A stretch of 64,000 bases of DNA from Bacteroidota bacterium (lineage in GTDB: Bacteria; Bacteroidota; Bacteroidia; B-17B0; Aurantibacillaceae): the NCBI GenBank assembly GCA_018267825.1, contig JAFDXR010000021.1:62001-126000 (forward strand), in the 5' to 3' direction. The position numbers and the translations under genes are program-made. Shown piece after piece: positions 19,522 through 27,202 of this stretch; positions within the stretch are counted from its first letter, which is position 1, and every line of letters starts with the position of its first letter. Under the pieces are notes generated by a model. It was not told where the DNA came from. It ran no database searches and worked only from the letters and a program-made list of their open reading frames with translations.

Positions 19522-19638
19522 GGCGATCAGAAATTAGATTTAAATGTAACAATTTGTTTGCTGGAAAATGCCTTCTGAAGAAAACGTAACAAAGTCTTGC
19601 TCAGATCATTTCATTATTTAACAACATCTGCTGTTTAA

Positions 19639-20205
19639 CTACGAAAGCCGTTTGGCAACGATCTTGGACACATTTCCAAAGACCTGGCCGGGTGAAAATT
19701 TACGCCAGTGAAAATCATCGAGTTCACCACCCGCTATAAAATAATAATCGAGGTTGGCATGCTTAAACTCTTTCATCACATGTTCCTGGAAATTCAGAAA
19801 TACAATCCACCCCTCTTCCACATCCTGGAACCATTCCTCATAATACGAATCATCAGATGGATGAAAATTGAGGATATTCTCCCCGATGATAATGTATTTA
19901 TTGATGCCCATATAGCCCAGTTCATCAATAATATCACGCTTCAGCAACATGATATCATTAGTGATGCAATCGTTCCACTCACCGATCATTTCAATAATCG
20001 CATACTTTTCATCGTAATCGGCAAACAGGATTTTGATATAGAGTGTTTCACTTCCGATATCATCCCACTGCGGGTGAATCAGGTAATTGTATACGCGGTT
20101 GCTGTATTCGAATTCACTGTACTCCCTTCCATAAAAAGGCGAACTCTCATCTTCTGATGAGATATAAAGATGACGCCAGTTATAAAAGGGTTCAATATTA
20201 TGCAT
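19639..20205 (-). CDS. Hypothetical protein, co-translated with a GT4 gene
   Basis: I do not recognise a family with certainty. The 188-residue product has no signal peptide or membrane helix and is acidic and aromatic-rich (FHPSDDSYYEEWFQDVEEGW). It looks like a soluble alpha/beta protein typical of Bacteroidota-only conserved hypotheticals. Its ATG lies inside the end of the GT4 glycosyltransferase gene (8-base overlap), so translation is probably coupled and a role near that enzyme is possible. Confidence 0.6.
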   Translation of the reverse strand: MHNIEPFYNWRHLYISSEDESSPFYGREYSEFEYSNRVYNYLIHPQWDDIGSETLYIKILFADYDEKYAIIEMIGEWNDCITNDIMLLKRDIIDELGYMGINKYIIIGENILNFHPSDDSYYEEWFQDVEEGWIVFLNFQEHVMKEFKHANLDYYFIAGGELDDFHWRKFSPGQVFGNVSKIVAKRLS

Positions 20206-21244
20206 GTTTTTCTAATATATGGAGAACATTACCGACCCAGGTCTGCGGTGTGATCTGCTGTGCTTTTTTGTGCGATTTTTCCGCCATCAAAAGTAAGGCA
20301 TCGTCTGTTAAGTTCATGATACGTTTCATAGCATCTTTTAATGAATTTACCTGCCCCGAATCAAACCTGTATCCATTCTCTCCGTCTGTCAAAAACTGTT
20401 CCGCCGCCCCAACACTGTCACTTAGTACCAATGGGAATCCGGAGGCCGCAAACTCATGCGCCACAACACCCCAGGGTTCAAAGCGGCTGGGCAGAATAAA
20501 CACTCCTGTCTGAGCTGTTATCTCATGCAGGTCGCCTGGCTGAACAAAGCCAAAATGGCGTATTTTTTCATGCTTCACAGGTTCAATATCTCCCACCCCA
20601 AGACACCATAATTCCCAGTTATTGGGCGTTTCCTGCTGCAGTTCGATAAATGCCTGCCACAATTCCTTCACACCCTTGAACTCATAATAGCGGCCCACAA
20701 ATACAAAACGTCTCGGAAAAGCCTGCTTCTTGGCCGGAAATTGCTGCCGGTATACCGATTCGAAATAATCGAGATCGCAGCTGTAAAAACCGGTTTCTAT
20801 ACGATCCGGTTTAAATCCAAGACGTAATACATATTCCCGCTGAATCTGCCCGGGAACCCAGGCGTGTGAGAAGATGCGCGTCAGGTAAATCCGCCCCAGG
20901 AACGTCGCCAACTGTTGCTTCAAATCACCGCGCCAGTGCGTATCGCAGGTCATCACGGTGGGTATTTTTCCGGAGTAAGTACGTGTAATCCTGAGATAAT
21001 CCTTGTCGATCCAGCCACTGCAGACAATAAGGTTGGGGTTAATACTATCGACGAGGTTCTTTAAGGTATCGGGGGTGTAGTCGTTTTTATTGTACACCTT
21101 CAGATTCGAATCGAATGTAAACCGGAAGGGCGCTTCTTTATTTACCGGCCATCGCACAATGTGCACCTCGCCATGTGCCGCCAGTTTATTGCAGCAGGCC
21201 AGGAAATATTCAGCGATTTCGGTATAGAGGAAAAGAATTTTCAT
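20198..21244 (-). CDS. Family 4 (GT-B) glycosyltransferase
   Basis: Cytoplasmic glycosyltransferase of the GT4 type, with an N-terminal Rossmann-like domain (MKILFLYTEIAEYF) and a C-terminal donor-binding domain. The retaining GT-B signature EX7E-like motif is in PSRFEPWGVVAHEFAASGFP, preceded by FVGRYYEFKGVKELWQAF. Donor and acceptor are unknown; related proteins act in exopolysaccharide or glycan synthesis. The ATG at 21244 is preferred over a TTG three codons upstream. It overlaps the downstream hypothetical gene by 8 bases. It is an isolated transferase, not part of a recognisable polysaccharide cluster. Confidence 0.85.
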   Translation of the reverse strand: MKILFLYTEIAEYFLACCNKLAAHGEVHIVRWPVNKEAPFRFTFDSNLKVYNKNDYTPDTLKNLVDSINPNLIVCSGWIDKDYLRITRTYSGKIPTVMTCDTHWRGDLKQQLATFLGRIYLTRIFSHAWVPGQIQREYVLRLGFKPDRIETGFYSCDLDYFESVYRQQFPAKKQAFPRRFVFVGRYYEFKGVKELWQAFIELQQETPNNWELWCLGVGDIEPVKHEKIRHFGFVQPGDLHEITAQTGVFILPSRFEPWGVVAHEFAASGFPLVLSDSVGAAEQFLTDGENGYRFDSGQVNSLKDAMKRIMNLTDDALLLMAEKSHKKAQQITPQTWVGNVLHILEKHA

Positions 21245-21267
21245 AAAAAGCACAACAAAGATACCCT

Positions 21268-21303
21268 AAAAAATAAAAAACCCCGGTGAAGACCACCGGG
21301 GTT
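21268..21303 (-). terminator. Terminator of rpmE2
   Basis: A perfect 10-bp stem (AACCCCGGTG at 21279-21288 with CACCGGGGTT at 21294-21303) encloses a 5-base loop and is followed, on the minus strand, by TTTTTTATTTTTT. It separates rpmE2 from the GT4 gene. Confidence 0.88.
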
Positions 21304-21325
21304 AAAAATAAAAAACCTAAAAAAA

Positions 21326-21574
21326 TTATTTTTTAGTGTAACGGTTACGGAACTTATCGATACGTCCTGCAGTATCTACCAGCATTTGTTTACCGGTATA
21401 GAACGGATGCGAAGTCATAGAAATATCCAGTTTTACCAGTGGATACTCATTTCCATCTTCCCATTTAACAGTATCTTTGGTATCAGCGCATGATTTGGTT
21501 AAAAAAGAATAACCATTGGTCATGTCTTTGAACACACATAATCTGTAGTTTTCAGGATGAGTTTCTGCTTTCAT
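21326..21574 (-). CDS. rpmE2: 50S ribosomal protein L31 type B
   Basis: Ribosomal large-subunit protein at the inter-subunit bridge. The 82-residue length, [13 protein letters not shown] start, [24 protein letters not shown] core and DTAGRIDKF end identify type B L31. The zinc-ribbon CXXC pair of type A is absent, although single cysteines occur at C13 and C29. The gene is monocistronic with a clear -7 box and a strong terminator. In some bacteria type B L31 replaces the zinc form under zinc limitation; in Bacteroidota it is normally the only copy. Confidence 0.95.
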   Translation of the reverse strand: MKAETHPENYRLCVFKDMTNGYSFLTKSCADTKDTVKWEDGNEYPLVKLDISMTSHPFYTGKQMLVDTAGRIDKFRNRYTKK

Positions 21575-21611
21575 TGTATATAAAATTTACGTTTCTTAAA
21601 AATTAGGACTG

Positions 21612-21619
21612 CAAAGATA
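21612..21619 (-). promoter_or_regulatory. -7 promoter box for rpmE2
   Basis: The minus strand reads TATCTTTG, an exact TAnnTTTG match and a very common form in this phylum. It lies 37 bases before the start codon, allowing a leader of about 30 bases. Confidence 0.6.
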
Positions 21620-21693
21620 ATAAAAAATCATTACATGCAAGTATTTTTCGCGATATTAATAATAATTTTCTGTTCATAACGTTGTTTAAATGA

Positions 21694-21701
21694 TAAATTT
21701 G
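21694..21701 (+). promoter_or_regulatory. -7 promoter box almost touching a start codon
   Basis: TAAATTTG matches TAnnTTTG exactly and ends 5 bases before the ATG at 21707. With normal -7 spacing, transcription would begin at or within a base or two of the ATG, so the message may be leaderless. Confidence 0.5.
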
Positions 21702-21706
21702 CAAGC

Positions 21707-23191
21707 ATGCTCAGATACATTGCCCTGATATTCATAACGATCTGTATTTCAATTCATTTCAGTTCCTGTAAAAAAGACAAACTGCTTACGGATTCTTCTG
21801 CCAAAGTGGTTTTCTCGCAGGACTCTGTTTTGTTTGATACCGTGTTTACCACTATTGGCTCTACAACCCGCAACATCCGCATCATAAACAAGAACAAACA
21901 AAAGATAAAAGTGTCATCAGTGTATCTTGAACAGGGACAGAGTTCCCCGTTTACACTGAATGTGGATGGCTCACCCGGCAAGAGTTTTTCGGACATCGAA
22001 ATCCCGGCCAACGACAGTATTTTTGTATTCATCCAGGTCAATGTAAACCCAACGAATCAGAATAGTCCGCTGGTGATTACCGATCGCATTATGGTGAATG
22101 TAAACGGTAACGAGGAGCATGTAAAGCTTGAAGCCTGGGGCCAGGATGCCTATTACCACATGCCTAATAAGGCCATACAGTACCAGAATGGATTTTTGCC
22201 CTACTCTACCGTTTCGACCCAAACCAATGTAACCGTAACCTGGAACAACGATAAACCACATGTGGTATACGGTTGGCTGGTGGTAGACTCTACCCAGAAA
22301 CTGGTTATTAACCAGGGCGTGCGTGTGTATTTCCATCAGAATGCCGGGTTGTGGGTATTCCGCTATGGCACCCTGCAGGTAAATGGTTTGCAGGGACAGG
22401 AAGTGACGTTCCAGGGCGACAGGCGCGAAAGCGATTATGCCGATCTGCCCGGACAATGGGACCGGATCTGGATCAATGAAGGCAGCAATAATAATTATAT
22501 TAATTACGCCAAAATAAAAAACAGCTACATCGGTATACAGGCCGAATCGATATACGGAAATCCCGCTGATCCGGGGCGTTTAAAGGTAACCAATACAGTG
22601 GTTCAAAACTGTTCGAAATGGGGCTTATATGCTGTTGGATACAAAATGTTTCTGGGCAACAGCATCATCATGAACTGCAAAGAATATTGCGCCGCATTTA
22701 CAGTGGGAGGAACCTACACAGCCATCAACACGACCTTTGCCAATTACTGGAACCAGGATGGCGGACGTGGCGGACAACCCTGCGTGCATATCGACAATTA
22801 TTACGTTTCGGGAGGCGTGAATCATGTGGTTGCCATGGATAGTGCTTATTTTGGAAACTGTATCATTACCGGTTCACAAAGCAATGAACTGGAAATAGAT
22901 GTAAAAACCAGCGCGCTGCCGCTTTCCTACACATTTTCTTACTCCATGCTCACTACTACCAACGGGACAGCAAATAGCCATTACGACAACTGCAGGATTA
23001 CTCCGAATGCCAATTTTGAAGACCCGGCTAACTATTACATGAAACCAAAATCAACCTCCGCAGCCATTGATATGGGCACTGGTGCTTACCAGAATGATGC
23101 TCCATATTCATTTTTAAGTACTGATATAACGGGATCTGGCGTAAGGAATATAGGCACAAATGTTGACGCAGGTGCCTACGAGGTTCAATAG
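21707..23191 (+). CDS. Lipoprotein with parallel beta-helix repeats
   Basis: A 494-residue lipoprotein with the lipobox IHFSSC (C21). Residues about 30-150 form an Ig/DUF1573-like beta-sandwich (FDTVFTTIGSTTRNIRIINKNKQ). From about 160 a right-handed beta-helix follows (VVDSTQKLVINQGVRVYFH, NYINYAKIKNSYIGIQAES). It ends with VDAGAYEVQ, the DxGAYE closing motif of choice-of-anchor/pectate-lyase-like proteins. It is probably displayed at the outer membrane; no catalytic residues can be assigned. Its 3' end overlaps the convergent ABC gene by 7 bases. Confidence 0.8.
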   Translation: MLRYIALIFITICISIHFSSCKKDKLLTDSSAKVVFSQDSVLFDTVFTTIGSTTRNIRIINKNKQKIKVSSVYLEQGQSSPFTLNVDGSPGKSFSDIEIPANDSIFVFIQVNVNPTNQNSPLVITDRIMVNVNGNEEHVKLEAWGQDAYYHMPNKAIQYQNGFLPYSTVSTQTNVTVTWNNDKPHVVYGWLVVDSTQKLVINQGVRVYFHQNAGLWVFRYGTLQVNGLQGQEVTFQGDRRESDYADLPGQWDRIWINEGSNNNYINYAKIKNSYIGIQAESIYGNPADPGRLKVTNTVVQNCSKWGLYAVGYKMFLGNSIIMNCKEYCAAFTVGGTYTAINTTFANYWNQDGGRGGQPCVHIDNYYVSGGVNHVVAMDSAYFGNCIITGSQSNELEIDVKTSALPLSYTFSYSMLTTTNGTANSHYDNCRITPNANFEDPANYYMKPKSTSAAIDMGTGAYQNDAPYSFLSTDITGSGVRNIGTNVDAGAYEVQ

Positions 23192-24099
23192 AAATTGACT
23201 TTCAGGAAAACATTTTCCCCGATGCCGATGGCATTGTCTTTTGAATAGAAATAAAGATCATTCCCTGTTTTGGTTTCACACAGGTATTCGAAACCATAGC
23301 CATTAAAAAACACATTATTCACCAGAACTTCGATATGGGCTTTTGCCTTTGTTTCGACCATCTGGAGCTGATTTGGCCTGATATACTGATGTTTTGCCGG
23401 TAACTTAACCTTTGACGAAACAACATCGTCCTGGGTCAGCATCACGTAACGTCCCATCAGGGCGGCAATGTTTTTATTCTTGGGTTCGTAATACACCACA
23501 AACGTGGTATCGGCCTGGGTAATTTTCCCATGCTCCATCACGGCGGTATCATCGGCATAACGCAGCGCTTCTTCGGGCTGGTGTGTTACCAGAATAACCG
23601 ACGATTTTTCTTTGGCAATCTGTTTGCGGATCCAGGTAAATATTTTGTCGCGCAACGGGAGGTCCAGGTTACTGAAGGGCTCATCGAGCAGCAGTAGCTT
23701 CGGAAACTCAGCCAGAGCGCGGGCTATAGCCACACGTTGTTTTTGACCAGATGACAAGCTAATAGCCTTCAGATCTTTAAATGGCATTAATTCGAGCAGG
23801 CGAAGCAATTGATTGCTGCGTTTCTGCTTATAGGCATCGGTATATCCGCTGAGCTTATCCTTGATATTTTCTTCGACCGTGTGATTGTCGAGCACATAAA
23901 AATCCTGGCTCACAAATCGCATGGCTTCATGCCCCGGAATCAGGTTATGTGCAGGCCCGAGTACCTGTTCATCGCTCATGATAATAGAACCTGATTGCAG
24001 ATCTTCAAGTCCGTAAATGCACTTCAGAAGCGTGGTTTTACCGCTGCCGCTTTTGCCGACAATGGCCAGTATTTTACCGGGCTGCAAGGATAGCGACAC
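23185..24099 (-). CDS. ABC transporter ATP-binding protein (start codon unclear)
   Basis: ATPase subunit of an import-type ABC transporter. It has Walker A GKSGSGKTTL, signature LSSGQKQR, Walker B LLLLDEPFSNLD and the switch histidine in VTHQPEE. A C-terminal region from about 215 resembles the TOBE-like regulatory domain of CUT1/molybdate-type ATPases. The coordinates use the first standard start, GTG 24099. That clips the first beta strand: the same frame continues upstream as ILFVNNISFNYPAPSQFKGI, clearly ABC sequence, to an ATA at 24174 that overlaps the preceding stop as ATAA. The true start is therefore probably ATA 24174 or ATT 24165. No permease gene is adjacent. Confidence 0.8.
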   Translation of the reverse strand: MSLSLQPGKILAIVGKSGSGKTTLLKCIYGLEDLQSGSIIMSDEQVLGPAHNLIPGHEAMRFVSQDFYVLDNHTVEENIKDKLSGYTDAYKQKRSNQLLRLLELMPFKDLKAISLSSGQKQRVAIARALAEFPKLLLLDEPFSNLDLPLRDKIFTWIRKQIAKEKSSVILVTHQPEEALRYADDTAVMEHGKITQADTTFVVYYEPKNKNIAALMGRYVMLTQDDVVSSKVKLPAKHQYIRPNQLQMVETKAKAHIEVLVNNVFFNGYGFEYLCETKTGNDLYFYSKDNAIGIGENVFLKVNFY

Positions 24100-24170
24100 A
24101 TGTTGTATGCCCTTAAACTGCGATGGTGCAGGGTAATTGAATGATATGTTATTGACGAAAAGAATGGGAT

Positions 24171-24575
24171 TTATTTATAATAGTCGCCATTAGTCATAAG
24201 CTGGAAAGCCATACGCTCCTTATACTTTTTACCATCAATTCCGGTAGCAGTAAGTACACAAAAATAGGTGCCATCGGTGCAAGGCTCGCCACTGGTTGTA
24301 TGTCCATCCCAGAAACCTCTCACCCTGTCAAACTCATAGATCAGGTTTCCCCAGCGATTGTATATGGAAGCATGAAGCTCTGTAATTTCATCGATGAAGG
24401 GTTTATATACATCATTGATGCTATCGCCATTTGGAGTAAATACATTAGGCAGCACTATATTGGAAATGCTGTCGTTTGTATTGAACGAAATAACAGTCTG
24501 TGCCTTCATTTCTGTGGTACAGAGCATACCGGACAGACAAACAAGGGAAGCGAACTGAAGTACTGTTTTAATCAT
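24171..24575 (-). CDS. Minimal secreted protein made of a T9SS type B sorting domain
   Basis: The 134-residue product has a signal peptide (MIKTVLQFASLVCLSGMLCT...KAQ) and then almost nothing but the gliding-motility-associated C-terminal domain (type B CTD). This domain shows NVFTPNGDSINDVYKP, YNRWGNLIYEFD and FWDGHTTSGEPCTDGTYFCVL. Only about 17 residues separate the cleavage site from the CTD, so there is no recognisable cargo domain. An in-frame ATG at 24596 would add seven residues and overlap the acyl-CoA reductase stop. The ABC ATPase frame follows with a 4-base overlap. It might be a free-standing CTD module, a competitor for T9SS, or the relic of a longer protein. Confidence 0.8.
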   Translation of the reverse strand: MIKTVLQFASLVCLSGMLCTTEMKAQTVISFNTNDSISNIVLPNVFTPNGDSINDVYKPFIDEITELHASIYNRWGNLIYEFDRVRGFWDGHTTSGEPCTDGTYFCVLTATGIDGKKYKERMAFQLMTNGDYYK

Positions 24576-24585
24576 AAGTGGCAAT

Positions 24586-25632
24586 TTATAAACCATTCAG
24601 AAAATCGATCGTATTCACATTGTCTGCAAAATCAAAAATTCCAGGTTCCTGAGTGCAGCCCAACGCTATGCGCGGGATTGTTCCAAGGCTAAAATTACAC
24701 GCCACACACTGTAATTCGTCTCCCAGTTCCGTGATCTTATTAACAAGTTCATCTTGATTACTGTAATATTCGTAATGAATGGTTGATGCCGGTGGGTTCA
24801 ACCCGGCATGTTCGCGGATCATCAGAAAGTTATTATCCAGGAATTTCACTCCGTCGAGCAGATAAATGGCCCGGTTATAATCGTAGTTATTTCCGTATTT
24901 CTTATTGTTTACAACCTCCTTAAAGTCATAAATGGCCTCGAAAAACCGGTTGAAAGTATAGCCTTCCGGCACATAAAGCTTGGTAACATTGCGACAGCCC
25001 AGACCAAAATACCTGAAAACATCCGAGCCAAGGGCTTTCAGTTCCGCGTCACTTTCGTTTCCATGGAGAACAGCCACCGATGTGCGATTCCGGCGGATAA
25101 TATGTGGGTATTTACCGAAATAGTATTCGAAATAACGCGAGGAGTTATTGCTGCCTGTGGCAATCACGGCGTCAAAATTTTCGAGTTTGGCTCCCGAAAA
25201 GGCAATACGTGGGGCAAAACCGGGTTCAAAGTATATAAGCATGCCTGCCAGGAAAGGAATAATGGCATGATCATCGGACGACACCTTAATCAATATCGAA
25301 TGGCCGCTCAGCAGCACACAGAGCATATCGTGAAAACCAACCGCAGGAATATTACCAGCCATAATTACAGCCACATTCCTTGGGTTTTGTGGTTCTTTTA
25401 CCTGTTTGCTGAATGCTTCCACATCACCGGCTTCCAACATGCGGGCGATCCCCCGGAGAGCCAGGATAACATTTTCATGGGTAAACCAGCCATTATAAAG
25501 AAAAGCCGTTTCAATAATTTTATCGAGATCCTGATGGAAACGGGCTTCCTTCTCGCGCTGTTTTCCTTCCAAATGCCGGTTTATGAACAAACCCAACTGG
25601 ACAAAAGCTTCACTTCGCTGTTTTAAAGTCAT
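24586..25632 (-). CDS. LuxC-like acyl-CoA reductase
   Basis: Aldehyde-dehydrogenase-fold enzyme that reduces acyl-CoA or acyl-protein to an aldehyde, using NAD(P)H. The catalytic cysteine is C213 in FGLGCRNV. A nucleotide-binding region includes VAVIMAGNIPAVGF and DAVIATGSNNSSRYF. The 348-residue length is shorter than Vibrio LuxC (about 480) but usual for the Bacteroidota family. No luciferase genes are present. It is divergent from the ferredoxin gene; to my knowledge that pairing recurs in Bacteroidota, suggesting a shared but unproven redox step in lipid metabolism. Confidence 0.85.
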   Translation of the reverse strand: MTLKQRSEAFVQLGLFINRHLEGKQREKEARFHQDLDKIIETAFLYNGWFTHENVILALRGIARMLEAGDVEAFSKQVKEPQNPRNVAVIMAGNIPAVGFHDMLCVLLSGHSILIKVSSDDHAIIPFLAGMLIYFEPGFAPRIAFSGAKLENFDAVIATGSNNSSRYFEYYFGKYPHIIRRNRTSVAVLHGNESDAELKALGSDVFRYFGLGCRNVTKLYVPEGYTFNRFFEAIYDFKEVVNNKKYGNNYDYNRAIYLLDGVKFLDNNFLMIREHAGLNPPASTIHYEYYSNQDELVNKITELGDELQCVACNFSLGTIPRIALGCTQEPGIFDFADNVNTIDFLNGL

Positions 25633-25644
25633 GAAATAATGAGT

Positions 25645-25652
25645 TATATTTG
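25645..25652 (+). promoter_or_regulatory. -7 promoter box for the ferredoxin
   Basis: TATATTTG is an exact TAnnTTTG match, 37 bases before the ferredoxin ATG at 25690. Confidence 0.6.
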
Positions 25653-25689
25653 TGGTCTTAATTTTTTTAAAGACTACAAAACTAAGAAA

Positions 25690-26040
25690 ATGGCTATTAA
25701 AATCACTGACGAATGTATCAATTGCGGGGCCTGTGAACCAGAATGCCCGAATAACGCCATTTATGAAGGCGGCGCAGAATGGCGCTTTTCTGATGGAACG
25801 TCATTAAAAGGTCCTTTTACAGGAAAAAATACAGGTATTGCCACAGATGCTGATGCTCCGCAAAAGCCGTACAGCATGGATGTATATTATATCTCTACAG
25901 ACAAATGTACGGAGTGTGCAGGGTTTCATGATGAGCCGCAATGTGCAGCCGTTTGCCCGGTTGACTGCTGCATTAAAGATGACGACCATGTTGAAACAAC
26001 TGATGAATTACTGGCCAAAAAAGCCAGCCTTCACCTGTAA
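25690..26040 (+). CDS. Dicluster 4Fe-4S ferredoxin
   Basis: A 116-residue cytoplasmic electron carrier of the bacterial/Chromatium-type ferredoxin family. The first cluster ligands are C9, C12, C15 and C19 (CINCGACEPEC). The second set is C73, C76, C85 and C89, with C93 or C94 available to close a cluster. The 50-residue insertion between the motifs and the CX8C spacing in the second set are typical of Alvin-type ferredoxins. The ATG at 25690 follows a -7 box at 25645-25652, so an upstream in-frame start (25639) is excluded. Probable partner: an oxidoreductase, possibly the divergent acyl-CoA reductase. Confidence 0.93.
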   Translation: MAIKITDECINCGACEPECPNNAIYEGGAEWRFSDGTSLKGPFTGKNTGIATDADAPQKPYSMDVYYISTDKCTECAGFHDEPQCAAVCPVDCCIKDDDHVETTDELLAKKASLHL

Positions 26041-26061
26041 CATGTTTCACAAAAAAACAGA

Positions 26062-26092
26062 AAAGCCATCCTTCGAACAGGTGGCTTTTTTT
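26062..26092 (+). terminator. Terminator of the ferredoxin gene
   Basis: AAAGCCA..CC pairs with GG.TGGCTTT with one bulged T in the 5' arm, followed by a run of seven T. It lies about 22 bases after the stop. Confidence 0.75.
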
Positions 26093-26152
26093 ATTTGTAA
26101 TTTTTAAAATTTAACTTCGTTATACACTTATATAAGCTTTGAGCCTGCCTGT

Positions 26153-27085
26153 ATGAAATTTCGTTTTCTGATTATATTTTGCTTTGTTTTCGCCCTGAAA
26201 AGCCTGGCCCAGCTATCCGATACGGAACTATCCTATTTTTCGAAACTCGAGGACTCTCTGAAAATACTTCAGAAAAAAGTGTTCTACAGCAAAAAAGAAT
26301 CCGATCGCTTTGAAGCCAACAAACAATTTCTGGCCATCTGGAATGAAATTATCCCCAACGAAAAATCCTTTCAATACCCTTTCGACAGCCTTACGGAAAT
26401 ATCGCGCCTCACGGCACCCGACAAATCCTTCAGGATCGTAACCTGGAATGTATTTAAAAATGATGGCACACAGGCCTATTTCGGTTTCATCCAAAGCAAC
26501 CAGGCCACGGTCAAAAAAAGCGGACTCTTCAAAAAAACCACCCTTCACGAATACCATTATTTTCTGTTGTCTGATAAATCATCGTCTGTTAAAACCCCTG
26601 AAAACTATGTAAGCGACCATACCAAATGGTTTGGTATGCTCTACTACGATATTATCAAAAGCGATGATTACTACATCCTGCTGGGATGGGACGGAAACGA
26701 TAAAATCACACAACGGAAGTTTATCGATGTTCTGACCTTCAAAGACGATGGTACACCCACATTTGGTAAAGACGTGTTCAAATACCCCGGGAAATTTGCC
26801 AAGCGGGTCATGTTCGAATATGCCTCTGAAGTATCTATGTCGCTCAAGTATCATCCGAACCGTAAGCAAATCGTGTTTAATCACCTCGCCCCCAAAGACC
26901 CCGATGCTGCGCTGGAAGGTCAATACCAGTATTACGGACCCGATGGCAGTTTTGATGCCCTGACCGAAAAAAAAGGGCGATGGGTTTATGAAGGCGATAT
27001 TGATATCCGTAAGGCAAAAGACAAAACAGACAATGTCAATAAACCGGATCCCGACAAACAAAAACCCGTCTACAAGCCCAATTGA
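26153..27085 (+). CDS. Conserved secreted protein of unknown function
   Basis: I do not recognise a named family. The 310-residue product has a clear signal peptide (MKFRFLIIFCFVFALKSLAQ). A helical stretch (23-65) is followed by a beta-rich domain with paired motifs such as RIVTWNVFKNDGTQAYFGFIQ and DDYYILLGWDGNDKITQRKFID. The strand-rich core with GWDG and regularly spaced aromatic residues suggests a soluble periplasmic or surface protein. The C-terminal 25 residues are lysine- and proline-rich. There is no lipobox, T9SS domain or membrane helix. It is monocistronic. Confidence 0.65.
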   Translation: MKFRFLIIFCFVFALKSLAQLSDTELSYFSKLEDSLKILQKKVFYSKKESDRFEANKQFLAIWNEIIPNEKSFQYPFDSLTEISRLTAPDKSFRIVTWNVFKNDGTQAYFGFIQSNQATVKKSGLFKKTTLHEYHYFLLSDKSSSVKTPENYVSDHTKWFGMLYYDIIKSDDYYILLGWDGNDKITQRKFIDVLTFKDDGTPTFGKDVFKYPGKFAKRVMFEYASEVSMSLKYHPNRKQIVFNHLAPKDPDAALEGQYQYYGPDGSFDALTEKKGRWVYEGDIDIRKAKDKTDNVNKPDPDKQKPVYKPN

Positions 27086-27202
27086 TAGGCTTCGTAGGAA
27101 TTCTGTCAGCGGTTAATATTTCAGGTGATTTTATTTACAAAAGCGCCTGCCTGTTTTGGATTTTATAGCTAAATTCACGGTCATAATTTAACTCATTTCA
27201 TT

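Noticed and set aside
24808-25626. 272-codon open frame opposite the acyl-CoA reductase
   Set aside because: The minus strand encodes a complete LuxC-like enzyme with its catalytic cysteine; the opposite frame has no motif.
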